In this document: one piece after another, positions 1 to 9,418 of the stretch
How positions within the stretch are numbered: position 1 is the first letter of the stretch
Layout: each line of letters opens with the position of its first letter
Assembly: GCA_963662155.1 (NCBI GenBank)
Contig: OY759264.1
Coordinates: 16,695,142 to 16,759,141 of the forward strand
DNA length: 64,000 nt
Source: Lamellibrachia columna
Taxonomy: Eukaryota > Annelida > Polychaeta > Sabellida > Siboglinidae
Direction: 5' to 3'
The notes under the pieces: generated by a model
Seen by the model: the letters and a program-made list of their open reading frames with translations, nothing else
Told to the model about the DNA's origin: nothing
Database searches by the model: none
Made by a program: the position numbers and the translations under genes

Positions 1-174
1 CCAATCCAACTATTTACAACTGGAACTGCTTATCGATTAGGAACTGCTTAACCCCTTTTTGTTTTGGAGCGCTGCTGAGCTTGGGTCTCCAAAGGATTTT
101 AGCGCAATAGAAGTGTTTTATATTGTATTGTAAAAGTGGCTCCATCTCTATGTACCATAACATAGTGATATTCA

Positions 175-350
175 CACTTTTTCAAGTTACCTGATATAAT
201 GATCAAAGTAAATTGTTTCAATGATTATAACAAAAGTGTGCAGTCTTTTATTGAACTGGCTGCATATAATATTTAAACTATTCACACACTACAGCTCTGA
301 ACATCAATGAACCTGATTCATAATGAGCTAAATGAATTGAGGAGGGTCAT
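175..350 (-). repeat. Dispersed repeat family B, minus-oriented copy
   Basis: The reverse complement resembles segments near 3560-3870 (same orientation) and, in the other orientation, 11187-11520, 26440-26720, 44700-44965 and 47990-48270. Shared blocks include AGTAATATGCAGTC-like and GGTTCATTGATGTTCA-like stretches. The unit is about 270 bp, non-coding, and of MITE or SINE size. The class is not determined. Confidence 0.6.
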
Positions 351-378
351 AAGACAGATTTACTTCGCTCATTCTTAC

Positions 379-464
379 CTTTGCCGCATCAGAGGAATAT
401 TCGCCATGTTTGCTGCTGATACAGCAATGAACGGAACAAATCGCTGAAGCAACGGTGACGCCCT
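379..464 (-). CDS. SFXN2: SFXN2 coding exon 5
   Basis: Acceptor CAACAG|AGGG, donor CAAAG|GTAAG. Encodes [10 protein letters not shown] and NIPLMRQ, the family's mid-protein signature. No later exon is visible in 1-378, so the gene continues outside the window. Confidence 0.9.
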
Positions 465-3400
465 CTGTTGAAACAAATTTGTGTGTTAGTTAAACAAGTT
501 TCGTATTATCCAATCATCCAATCAATTTTGTTTTTCAACTGTCATATGTGTTGCACTTACATAAAAAACTGATCCCAATAATTACGAGAGCTACGAGGTT
601 TCAAAATGTATGTACATAAAATTAAATCAACAGGTTTTGCTGGAAAATGGCAGTGCATCAAAAGTATATGTGCTTTATCAAGATTTTTCCAGTTGAAACA
701 AATCTGCATAAAAATGTACACCTCCCCAAAATGTGTTGCACACGAAAAATCAATATAATGTGGCAGGTCTGAATGAAATTAATAAGGACGGATCCCTGCA
801 CGAGACATTGATAACATGTTTCCTGGCTGCTAATAGTAATCAATAATCATAATGATAATCATGTGTATAATTACAGTTAATTACGTGTTATACATTATAA
901 TGATAAATGCATAAAACACATATTGTCAATCATTTTTCCTAAAATTATAAATTGTTATCAACAAGAGCAGTATTGACTGATACCTTTCCTAGGAACCTCT
1001 TGAAGCCGACGGCCGTCACTACAGCACATGATGTCGCACTCACATATGCCGTGGTGATCTGCCTGAAAATAGACCGAACTCACTCATCAGAGAATATCAC
1101 TTTGTTGGGATGCACATACATATAATAAAGTACAGAAAAACAACCAAGAACATGTGTTGAATTAAATAAATTATTACGTACTTTACTGTATCTGGCTACA
1201 GTAAATAATAAAATAAAGGCTACTGAAAATCATAGATCATGAACAAATTTGTGTAAATGAGCAGCTACTGAATATTGAATAGTTAGTGATTTCAATTAGT
1301 CTTGGGTCAAACTGTGACACAGGCCTGTGTGACACATCTACTGCTGTAGTGTAGTGAGTAGTTTCTAGTGCAAGCACTTCACATTCTTGCTTTCAGCATC
1401 AGTCGCCAGCTAGCTCCTTCACAGGGGTGAAAAGGGACACGAGTGCACAAGCCTCCCCTGCTGGTACGCAGCCTCTCCATAGACAAGACTAGCATAACCT
1501 CCGTGAGGTGCACCCTGGTAACTAAACAGCCTACGGCCCCAGGCTAACATGTTAGATATCTAGGAGAGGGAAAACTCTGATTTCAAACCATGAGCTGAGT
1601 GAAAAAGATACATTCTTATATAGCGCGTTATCCAGTCCGTAGGACCGCTCAAAGCTCTTTACACTTCACCCCCTGGCAGACCTGTTCATTCCAAGGCCAT
1701 CTCAACTTCTCTGGGAAGCATTCAGCCATGCTGCAATTGCGTGAAGACTATTCGTTCACATTTCCACCACTGTCTGTATTGCCAGGTACTCATTTATACA
1801 GCTGAGTGAACTGTGGCAACGTGGGGTGATCAAACTTGCCAAAGGTTCGAAGCGACCGCAGTGGGATTTGAAACCGAGTTCTCTTGATTGAGAGTCTGGC
1901 CTGCTAATCAGTATGTCATCGGGCCCCATTAGTGAGTGAGTGAGTGAGTGAATGAGTGTGAAACCATCATGGCTCTATTTGAAAATAGTGAATGAATTTA
2001 ACAAAGCAAGCTTAGACAAAGAATAGAGTTAGTTGTTTCACTAACTGTATCTTTGATAGTGCTTTATGCTAATATTTTTAGGATTGCTTTAGTCTTGAAC
2101 TGTTAAGATTTTATATGTTCTAACAAGATAACAGCGGTTTGCCTTATGTAGATAATTCTGTAGCATCGCTACATAGTGCCTCACAATGTCATTCAATATC
2201 TACTAACATGGGCGTGATGTCCGAGGCTGCGTTTCTGTTGGTGTAGTTCACAAGAGCATTGAAGGTCTGGTTCACCCACTGCCAGAATATCACAGCAGCT
2301 GTGCTCCTGTGGGTGTGCAGAGAACAAACATGAATTGATGAAATGTTCAGAATATTTTAACATGTAGTACCCAGTAATTATTCTGCATGCAGTCAAACTC
2401 AGTTTATTTTAACCCAGTTTGAACATTCAAATAATTTGGAAATGTAATTAAATTGTTTATTTTAACCTGTTTTAAAAATTCAAATAATATAAAAAATAGA
2501 TGGTACAGTCAAGGAGACTCCCATTAAGACATCTAATATGGCTGGCATTGGAGCCACCCTTGTAAAGAAAATAAAAACATAATTAACATCATGTGACCAG
2601 CATGTACAAATTTTATTTTTTTAATTTATTTTTTATATTTTTATAAACACATTTATAAATATTCATGTAGACTTTCATATACATATAAAATACATAGTCT
2701 AAGTTAATTTGATTTTATGATTCACAAATGTTATTGTATGGTCCACAAAATTCCACACAAATATAACAATTAGGAAAGTGCAGCAGGATTCATAATCCCT
2801 GATTAAATGGATAAAAGGTTTTGATGACACCTCACCATAGAAAAAAATGCCACATGTACTGTAAACAATATGATTGTTATTATAGAAAACAACTGATTAT
2901 GAGATTGTCTAACCTTTTGTTCTGATGCGCCTCTCAGTATAGGTTTCTGAGGATTTTGGTATAATATAAATTTTTATATCAGTATTATCCTTAGTAATTT
3001 ATTATATACTGAACATTGATACTTACTTGTAGAAGTGTAACATGGTCGCCGTGATGAGCATGCCGCCCGGCACTTGGAACGACATGCGACCAACAACGTT
3101 CTGGAGTTCTCCCGAGTCAGGGTGAAACGACGACTCAAACAACTTCTTGGCATAGCAGATCTCCTTGTAGGTTGTTCCTTCGGGTTCCTCCCCTGCCCTG
3201 TCAGTGGGAAACACGGGATCAGGGCTGGTCCAATTACACAATCTCAAATCAATTACAATTACTTTTCATTTTAATTACATTTCCATAATTTTTTTCATTT
3301 TCAATTACACCATTTAAGTTAATCCAGTGTACACCAATATTTATTTTCACAGCTGGTGTTGAAATGTCTTACATGAAACACTGTATTCAGAGAAGGCAAA

Positions 3401-4073
3401 AGTGATTTACAACCTGTTTAACTGTGCTGAATTTAATATTTTATTCCAATTAATTCATAGTGCTATTTCATGAGATAAAATATTGTATTACCAACTTTTA
3501 TAAAACAAACTTTGACATAATTTTTTTATACTGAACTGAGTTTTTATTTGATACCTTTTGAGTTAAAGGTCCTTCTTCAATTAGATTTGTTTGTCTCATT
3601 TCAGATTCATGTTAGGAAAAGTTTTTTGTTATCTATAGTAAAGACAACGACATGCTAGCTCATTTGTATATTTTTTTATTTACTTTCTGTAAAATTATTG
3701 GATACACTATTAAATTATTTTTGACTGTGTGTACTCAAAATTCAGTAAAAAAAGGGAAAAAGTCATCCAGATAAGCATACTATAACATAAGACTATTCCC
3801 TCTTTCACAAGTTACATGATCTAATGATCAAAGTTAATTCTTTCAATGAATTTAACAAAAGCATACAGTCTTATTGAACCAACTGCAGTGTTACCTGTAT
3901 TTCTCAATCAATTCTTTCGCATCATACAGCTGGCGTGTAGGAACAACAATAGTTCGGAAGTCTGTCATCCAGAAGAAATATTTAAGTCGCCCAAGAAATG
4001 TGCGTTGGTCCCACAATGGCTCGTCAATGTTGATCCTGACTGCCTTGTGGCGTACAACGTCCGACATCGCCAT
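379..4073 (-). CDS. SFXN2: Sideroflexin, SFXN2-like (5 coding exons, 3' part outside window)
   Basis: Sideroflexins are multi-pass carriers of the inner mitochondrial membrane; SFXN1 imports serine, and SFXN2 is linked to iron and haem homeostasis. Coding exons are 4073-3895, 3197-3027, 2306-2208, 1062-984 and 464-379, all with GT-AG ends and matching phases, giving about 204 residues of a usual 320 or so. Visible family signatures are [16 protein letters not shown], the FHPDSGE segment, [31 protein letters not shown] and NIPLMRQ. The YAKKL, GRMSFQ-PGGM and NRNAAS segments resemble SFXN2 more than SFXN1/3. The start is the first of two nearby ATGs (ATGGCGATG) eight bases inside an exon that has an acceptor at 4083, so a 5' UTR exon lies upstream. 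The remaining exons fall beyond position 1. SFXN2 versus another paralogue is an inference; sideroflexin membership is secure. Confidence 0.9.
984..1062 (-). CDS. SFXN2: SFXN2 coding exon 4
   Basis: Acceptor TTTCAG|GCAG, donor AAAG|GTATC. Encodes [15 protein letters not shown], matching the second membrane region of sideroflexins. The phase joins exon 3 (AT+G) and leaves phase 0. Confidence 0.88.
1608..1930 (-). repeat. tRNA-type SINE, minus orientation
   Basis: Read on the minus strand, the segment starts with a GGGGCCCGATGACATACTGA-like tRNA-derived head with a B-box-like GGTTTCAAATCC, and ends with the GGACCGGATAACGCGCTATATAAGAA-type tail that recurs at 12836-13165 and 20465-20590. It sits in SFXN2 intron 3. 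A (GTGA)n microsatellite abuts it. Confidence 0.65.
1931..1958. repeat. (GTGA)n microsatellite
   Basis: About six uninterrupted GTGA units next to the SINE head. Confidence 0.9.
2208..2306 (-). CDS. SFXN2: SFXN2 coding exon 3
   Basis: Acceptor CACAG|GAGC, donor AT|GTTAGT. Encodes the most conserved sideroflexin stretch, [20 protein letters not shown], about 33 codons. A longer open frame overlaps this exon in another frame and is a shadow. Confidence 0.92.
2400..3026. other. SFXN2 intron 2, AT-rich, no gene
   Basis: No coding signal was seen. Near 2400-2500 a roughly 60 bp AT-rich segment (TTTATTTTAACC...TTCAAATAAT) occurs twice in tandem with divergence. Confidence 0.5.
3027..3197 (-). CDS. 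SFXN2: SFXN2 coding exon 2
   Basis: Acceptor ACAG|GGCAGG, donor AA|GTAAGT. Encodes the [15 protein letters not shown] segment, FHPDSGE and [11 protein letters not shown], which leads into the first membrane region. Phase 2 in, phase 2 out. Confidence 0.9.
3558..3870 (-). repeat. Dispersed repeat family B copy, abutting SFXN2 exon 1 donor
   Basis: Same family and orientation as 175-350. Shared blocks are ACATGATCTAATGATCAAAG and TCAATGAATTTAACAAAAGC. It ends about 25 bp from the exon 1 donor at 3894. A fragment of the other end (GTTAAAGGTCC...) recurs at 35612-35650. Confidence 0.55.
3895..4073 (-). CDS. SFXN2: SFXN2 coding exon 1
   Basis: Encodes residues 1-59 plus two bases: the N-terminal sideroflexin block with WDQRTFLGR and the RTIVVP segment. 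Donor at 3894-3893 (CAG|GTAA). The exon body probably begins at 4082 after a CAG acceptor, so eight bases of 5' UTR precede the ATG. Confidence 0.9.
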
Positions 4074-4082
4074 CTCTAATAC

Positions 4083-5526
4083 CTGTCAGTCACTTCTGAC
4101 AAAAAGGCATCGGATTAATATTAAAATAGTCCATGAAAGTAGTTTATATATATAACACACACACACACACACACATACATATATATATATAAACACACAT
4201 GCACGAATGCATGAATGCACATCAATCTAAAAAATTTCCTATGAAATACATTAAACACTATATTTAATATAAACAGAAAAACACACTTATTTGTACATAT
4301 TTATGACTGTGTAATTGATACCATTCAGATCATAAATTACTGCTCAGAGCAATATATGATAAGGTGTAATGAGCTAACTTTAAAGCCAATACAGGTTGCT
4401 GCTCTTGCTCCATGTTAACATTTTTAATAATCGCCCAGAATATCATGTTTTTGATCACTAGACAACGGGCATGTATAAACGCAATGCATCATGGGATTGA
4501 TTGTCAACATAAGTACAACTTGTACCTGAAATTAGAGAGTCTGAAAGAATGACTTTTTCAGTAAAGAATACATCACACCAACAATAACGCTTACTGACAT
4601 TAAAAAAGAAATAAAAAAATCGACTGATCTGACATTAGAATAACTTTAACAATCCCACACGATTTCATCTTTATGTTAGTGCTATATCATGCACCAGAGG
4701 TGCCACTGGTTATTCCAGGTGGCCTCTATTGGTGAATTTGGTCACCTCTGATTTGTGTATCAGGAATGTGTGGAAGCCATGGAATGCTGCCACAACACAA
4801 GAGTAAGTGGACTGCTAATCCTGCGTTGTTTCACTGAGCAGTTATTTTCTGAAGCTATAAAGGCACCAGTCTAAGGGGCTTTTCATGTTGTTTGAATAAT
4901 GACTTAGCCATTACACATATATTGATTACTGCTTCCTAGTTATTACCAATGCACCAAAGATAGGGTAACACATTAACAGGTGGAATAAGAATAAACAAAC
5001 CTCATTCTGTGTATGTTTCCAGGATATATTACTATTACTCTTGAACAAATATCATGTATAAAAAAAAAACTGGTACATTTATTTAGTAACAAACCCAGTT
5101 GCCTGGTGTTGAACGGAAAAGGCAGTCACCGCCAGAGAACTCCTTGCACTACCCAGTCAGTTGTTGGTAGGGCATTGCCAATGGCAACGACAGCTTTGTG
5201 CCCAACTGTCGGTTTCACAAAGCGTTCAAACCATACGAAGGAGCTTATGTGGACGTTTGACGTTGATCACTTGGCACAACAAACTACTATTGTTCTGAGC
5301 TATGTAACCTACATGAAACGTTGACATGGGTTCCATTAGAATATCTCCACTACCAGGGGGAATTTTGCATTTTTTTATGTACGAACCATCTCCATGGTAC
5401 GCACACCTACAAAATTCCAGCCCCATACACATGAAACTGACAGAGATATGATGGAACAGACACACAGAGCCACAAACAATCTTTGTAGCATAGAATCATA
5501 GATAAAGCATGTTTTTTCATTAGAAG
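4083..5526. other. Start of SFXN2 5' intron, no gene seen
   Basis: This lies between the probable UTR exon (9265) and coding exon 1. It holds a CA/TA microsatellite at 4144-4200 and nothing else that I recognise. The open frame near 5013-5324 has no family resemblance. Confidence 0.5.
4144..4200. repeat. (CA)n / (TA)n microsatellite
   Basis: Alternating TA, CA and TA dinucleotide runs. Confidence 0.9.
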
Positions 5527-6047
5527 GACTACTAAAGATATGCTTGAACGCATACAAACAGAAGGACTTCTAAAGATACGCTTGAACGCATACAAAGGAG
5601 AGCAACTAAAATGATTCCAGAACTGAGAGACTTTAGTTATGAAGAACGCCTGAAAGAATGTGGTTTAACAACTCTAGAGACAAGGAGGTTAAGAGGAGAT
5701 CATATTGAAGTGTTTAAGATATTGAATGGGTATGAAAATATTGATAGAAATATGTTTTTCTCACTCAAGAAGGATAGCAGAACTAGAGGACATGAGGTAA
5801 AATTAGCAAAGGATCAATGTAGATTGGACATCAGGAAGCACTCGTTCTCACAGAGGACAATAAATGAATGGAACAGATTGTGTAACTGCTAACAGCGTGA
5901 ATATGTTTAAAAACAAGGTTGACACATATCTCAGGAGGGCGGGTTATAAGTAGATGAACATTGTTGGACTCTCAATAAGCCAATGGCTTCCTTGTCCACT
6001 TGCCATCTGGGCCTTTGGCTTGGATGGCAAATCTTGTTAAATCTTGT
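5527..6047 (+). mobile_element. CR1 LINE, 3' fragment (RT C-terminus and tail)
   Basis: A 5'-truncated copy of the CR1 family seen in full at 56.4-61.4 kb. It encodes the end of ORF2 (LERIQRRATK, LTTLETRRLRGDHIEVFKIL, FSQRTINEWN), then the family 3' UTR with the GCCATCTGGGCCTTTGGCTTGG block, and ends in tandem TCTTGTTAAA units. About 37 bp at the 5' truncation point is duplicated in tandem (5527-5562 and 5563-5600). Compared with the 61 kb copy, eleven or so bases are missing before the GTGTAACTGCTA motif, which shifts the frame, so it is dead. Confidence 0.88.
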
Positions 6048-6411
6048 TAAATCTAAAGTGTTCTACCCCACTTGGTTTACACCCATTTCGTCTACTATGT
6101 TTTACCTCAATTCGTGTACTCTTGTTTTTAGGGTACACCCCAGTTGGTCTGCTGTAAGCCTCATGGTTTAACTGGTTCCATATGTAGCTCACTCACTGAG
6201 CTTATTTACTGACTTGGGGACTATTGAAACAATTGCCTGGACCTGACTGGAAGCTTTCTTTGATACTGCTTGTTTGGCTCTGTCTAATCTACACAATGAA
6301 CTCAGCTAACTGCCAGCTCAGCGGATTCTCCTAACTTGGGACAGTTTAAACAACAACATGAAAGTGGATGAAAGTTCCTATTTGGAAAGTCAGTCTAGGA
6401 GGTCATAAGTA

Positions 6412-7435
6412 CATTTCAAAGGAAACATACTGTATTCGTCCTAATAAGCGTAAAGTATGCTTAAAAAAATTTTAACATGAAAAAAATTCATGAAATGTGT
6501 TCTAATAAGTGTACACCTAAGAATGTAGATATAATAATAATAATAAAGTTTATTTCAACACCATCAACAGTAAACATACAAACACAATTGAATTTTAAAC
6601 ATCAATAGATCAAGATGATGTCTAATTCACGTGTGCTTGTCTAAAGAATCATCCAAAGCAACAACATGCCAATACCTTCCCAAAAACGTAAAGTCAGCAG
6701 GAAATATATAAACATTTCGTCGTCAACTTAAAACCCACCTGTTTAAACTCGCTTATAGTCCATAGCTCCTCAATGCACTCATCCCACTGTTTACAACTGG
6801 AATTGTTAAACCGACTGTACAGCGTCATCTATTGGAGTAGCATAACACAATTGTCTGGGATCGGTACTTATTTCAAATTAAGCGTACATCGCGACAGTGT
6901 ATTTAATAGTATTTATAACATATCTGTTTGTAAAAAAAAATATCCATACAAAAAACCATGAAAATAATATTTTTCCATTGCTCAGTTATTCCGCCCAGCT
7001 ACATGGTCCCTCACTACACCACGTACAGTAGATTTGCTGGTCTACTAATATTGGTAAATATTTGATGGAAGTGAAAGTGTGTCTGTTGTTGCTGAATTGT
7101 GATATCGATAAACAGGAAATTACACTCGAGTTGCCTGATTTAACCTTTTGGTTCACGTATGCAAGGCTAGCATAACTATCCCATTATTATTTTAGTGAAT
7201 AAATTCCGCATTTTTTGTATGATGCTATGACTACAGCTGATGCTGTCAGTTCAGCACAAACACCTATCTCCAGTGATCAGCCACTAGTTGCAGAACAAAA
7301 AAATACCACGTTGCCACGGAATTGAGCGATGCACAAAGTTGGGACTGCAACCATGCAACCTGGACAAAACTGGGGGTGTACGCTTATTAGAGCATATACA
7401 CTTATTAGGGAAAATACAGTACTTGCTTTGAAATG
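6412..7435. mobile_element. Non-autonomous TIR DNA transposon, about 1.0 kb
   Basis: The left end (CATTTCAAAGGAAACATACT...CCTAATAAGCGTA) and the reverse complement of the right end (CATTTCAAAGCAAGTACTGT...CCTAATAAGTGTA) are imperfect inverted repeats of about 45-60 bp. No transposase frame is open inside. The target duplication is unclear: a TA dinucleotide lies just inside both ends (6428-6429 and 7420-7421), so a Tc1/pogo-like origin is possible. Confidence 0.55.
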
Positions 7436-7661
7436 ACTGAACTACAAGTTGATTTTAGTCAATGCATAAGACTGGTTATAGACTATTTTGGGTTTCAAGT
7501 GGCTGTTTGAACTTCACTAAATGCATCATCTTAAATTAGTATAGTAATTGTAACATCAAGCTATAAAACGAGAAATCAAATCCTATTAATGTCACATACC
7601 TGACATGTGAACGTGATGCTTGTCTTGTAGTCCCATTATATTGTATTCATGTAATTATTAA

Positions 7662-7970
7662 AGTGAAATAAAAGTCATGGTTTTCATCCTATGCACCTAT
7701 AAGAGTTACTAAAACATAACAATTTGAAACTACAATTAAGAATATCATGCCAGTGATTTACCTTTTTGAACTTAATTTCATAGGAAGCGCCATACTTTAG
7801 ATAACCCTACATCAATAGTGCGGTATTCTAGCAATATTCACTCATCAAATGAAAATTATATTTGATATACCTATTCCTATAATTGCAAATAGGATATGGC
7901 CATGCTATTTGCATCCAAAACTCAACTTATGTAACATATTTTGGCTCTTGTTTATTAAACTAGTCCCTTT
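7662..7970 (+). mobile_element. Kolobok-like TTAA element, left part
   Basis: Starts at TTAA|AGTGAAATAAAAGTCATGG and shares its body with the copies at 29553-30184, 49350-49873 and 50068-50673 (AGAATATCATGCCAGTG, later TGCTATTTGCATCCAAAACTC). No clean right end was found, so this copy is truncated or rearranged. Confidence 0.5.
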
Positions 7971-8027
7971 TCTGGCAAAATAACATGTTTGCTTGATACT
8001 TATTTAAAATGTCACATAATTTTTATA

Positions 8028-8154
8028 CATTTCATGTAATTATTAAACATTTCACGTAATTATTAATCATTTCATGTAATTATTAATCATTTCACGTAAT
8101 TATTAATTAATCATTTCATGTAATTATTAAACATTTCACATAATTATTAAACAT
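8028..8154. repeat. 20 bp tandem repeat, about 6 copies
   Basis: The unit is CATTTCATGTAATTATTAAT with CG/CA variants in the fourth decade. Every unit carries a TAATTA core. Confidence 0.9.
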
Positions 8155-8940
8155 TTTCCTATTCAATAAAATAATTTAGAATAATCCAATGAAATATAAT
8201 TTAAGGTTTTCAGTACTTTCAATGCCTATTACATGAAGTAGGTACTATGACAACAAGTACTGTATAAACAGGGGCAACCACCTGACACTTCAGTGTATAC
8301 ACTGTGATTACATAATCACTTAAGGATGACCAGTTGGGGACATCGGGTATACCTTGAACAAAGGAAAAGACTTATTGGCATATACCTTGCATTTTGGCAA
8401 TATATACAGAGCAGATGGAATGGATGTAGACCAAGTGGAGGGAACACTTCCAAAGTAAGTGGCAGCTGTGAATAGGCCAATCATTATGGAGGCTAAGAAC
8501 TTTTTCAGTGTTTTTGTAATAATCAGTTATACCACTGTGTTACGGTTCAGTGTATCTATGCACATACCTAAAAGAATGGCTTTGATTCCATAATCCATAT
8601 ATTTTCTATGTTTACTGCAGTGCATTTTAAATAAAATTTGATAATCTCTCCTATTTTCACATATCTGTTGTTTTTTACAAGTGCAATCATGCATTAAAGC
8701 ACCGTTTAATGGCACATAGCGAATATTAATTTGTCCTTAGTGCCACGGAAGTAACCAGCTAATTTGTTGAAGCATCCTAGAAATTTGCCACCAAAGCAAT
8801 CGATGTTGTGCCGCTGAAACGACCCAAAATTATTGCCACCGACACAATATGGAACCCTAAACCAAAGACAGACAACCGGCACGAGTTTGTACAACATATA
8901 ATATTGCTTCAAAACCAGGGGGACCATGACCAAACAAAAG
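8155..8940. other. No feature seen
   Basis: AT-rich SFXN2 5' intron sequence. The short open frames on both strands show no family motif or splice-consistent extension. Confidence 0.5.
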
Positions 8941-8944
8941 TTAT

Positions 8945-9024
8945 GTGGAGGCCCCGTTAAAATTATTTTGTGGAGACCCTGTTAAAAATTATTTTGTGGA
9001 GGCCCCATTAAAATTATTTTGTGA
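8945..9024. repeat. 25-26 bp tandem repeat, 3 copies
   Basis: The unit is GTGGAGGCCCCGTTAAAATT followed by ATTTT. Three near-identical copies are followed by a partial fourth. Confidence 0.9.
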
Positions 9025-9264
9025 AGGCGCCTGCCCTGGCCTGGGCAACTGCGCACAGTCAAGTTGCGGAATTTTCCCCATCAGAGATATCTGGCAAGAC
9101 GCTCAGCCCCTGGGACAGTGCCTGGCCCTTGCCCTTGCCCTTGGCTCTGAGTCTAACGGCACAATAACAATTCACGACAGTCATACAACATTTTGGAGAC
9201 ATTCGACACCTGCGTACCCACGAAAAACATACACAATAATTATATCATTGAATATAGTACATAC

Positions 9265-9350
9265 CTGTTACTAGTTCTGGTCGAAGTTGTGCGATAATGT
9301 AAATATTGATCATCGGTAGAATTCCGAGGGGGATTAGGAGGGTAACATCC
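9265..9350 (-). other. SFXN2: Probable SFXN2 non-coding first exon (5' UTR)
   Basis: On the minus strand, transcription leaving the 9352-9371 promoter would first meet a good donor, AACAG|GTATGT, at 9265. Coding exon 1 has an acceptor at 4083 eight bases before the ATG, so an upstream UTR exon is required and this is the best-placed candidate. The 5' boundary is a guess. There is no transcript evidence. Confidence 0.5.
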
Positions 9351-9351
9351 G

Positions 9352-9371
9352 CCGGAAGTTACGTGACGTCA
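9352..9371. promoter_or_regulatory. ETS + CRE motif pair in shared SFXN2/ARL3 promoter
   Basis: An ETS-type CCGGAAGT (9352-9359) is followed, four bases later, by a perfect palindromic CRE, TGACGTCA (9364-9371). Both are classic elements of TATA-less housekeeping and bidirectional promoters. They lie 45 bp upstream of the proposed ARL3 ATG and just upstream of the proposed SFXN2 UTR exon. No TATA box is evident. The motifs are seen directly; the promoter function is inferred. Confidence 0.65.
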
Positions 9372-9415
9372 GACATAGTTACCCGAGAAGCTTGGCTGAC
9401 AGCAAGCGGCGAAAA

Positions 9416-9418
9416 ATG
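9416..9418 (+). CDS. ARL3: ARL3 exon 1 (start codon only)
   Basis: The ATG is immediately followed by a GTATGC donor, 45 bp downstream of the CRE. Joining it to exon 2 yields [10 protein letters not shown] and a 182-residue total. An alternative donor near 9785 (ATGAAT|GTAAGT) would add a residue before the conserved Gly2 and lies farther from the promoter. Inferred without transcript data. Confidence 0.6.

Noticed and set aside
3874..4155. Plus-strand open frames over SFXN2 exon 1
   Set aside because: Shadow frames; the minus strand matches sideroflexin.
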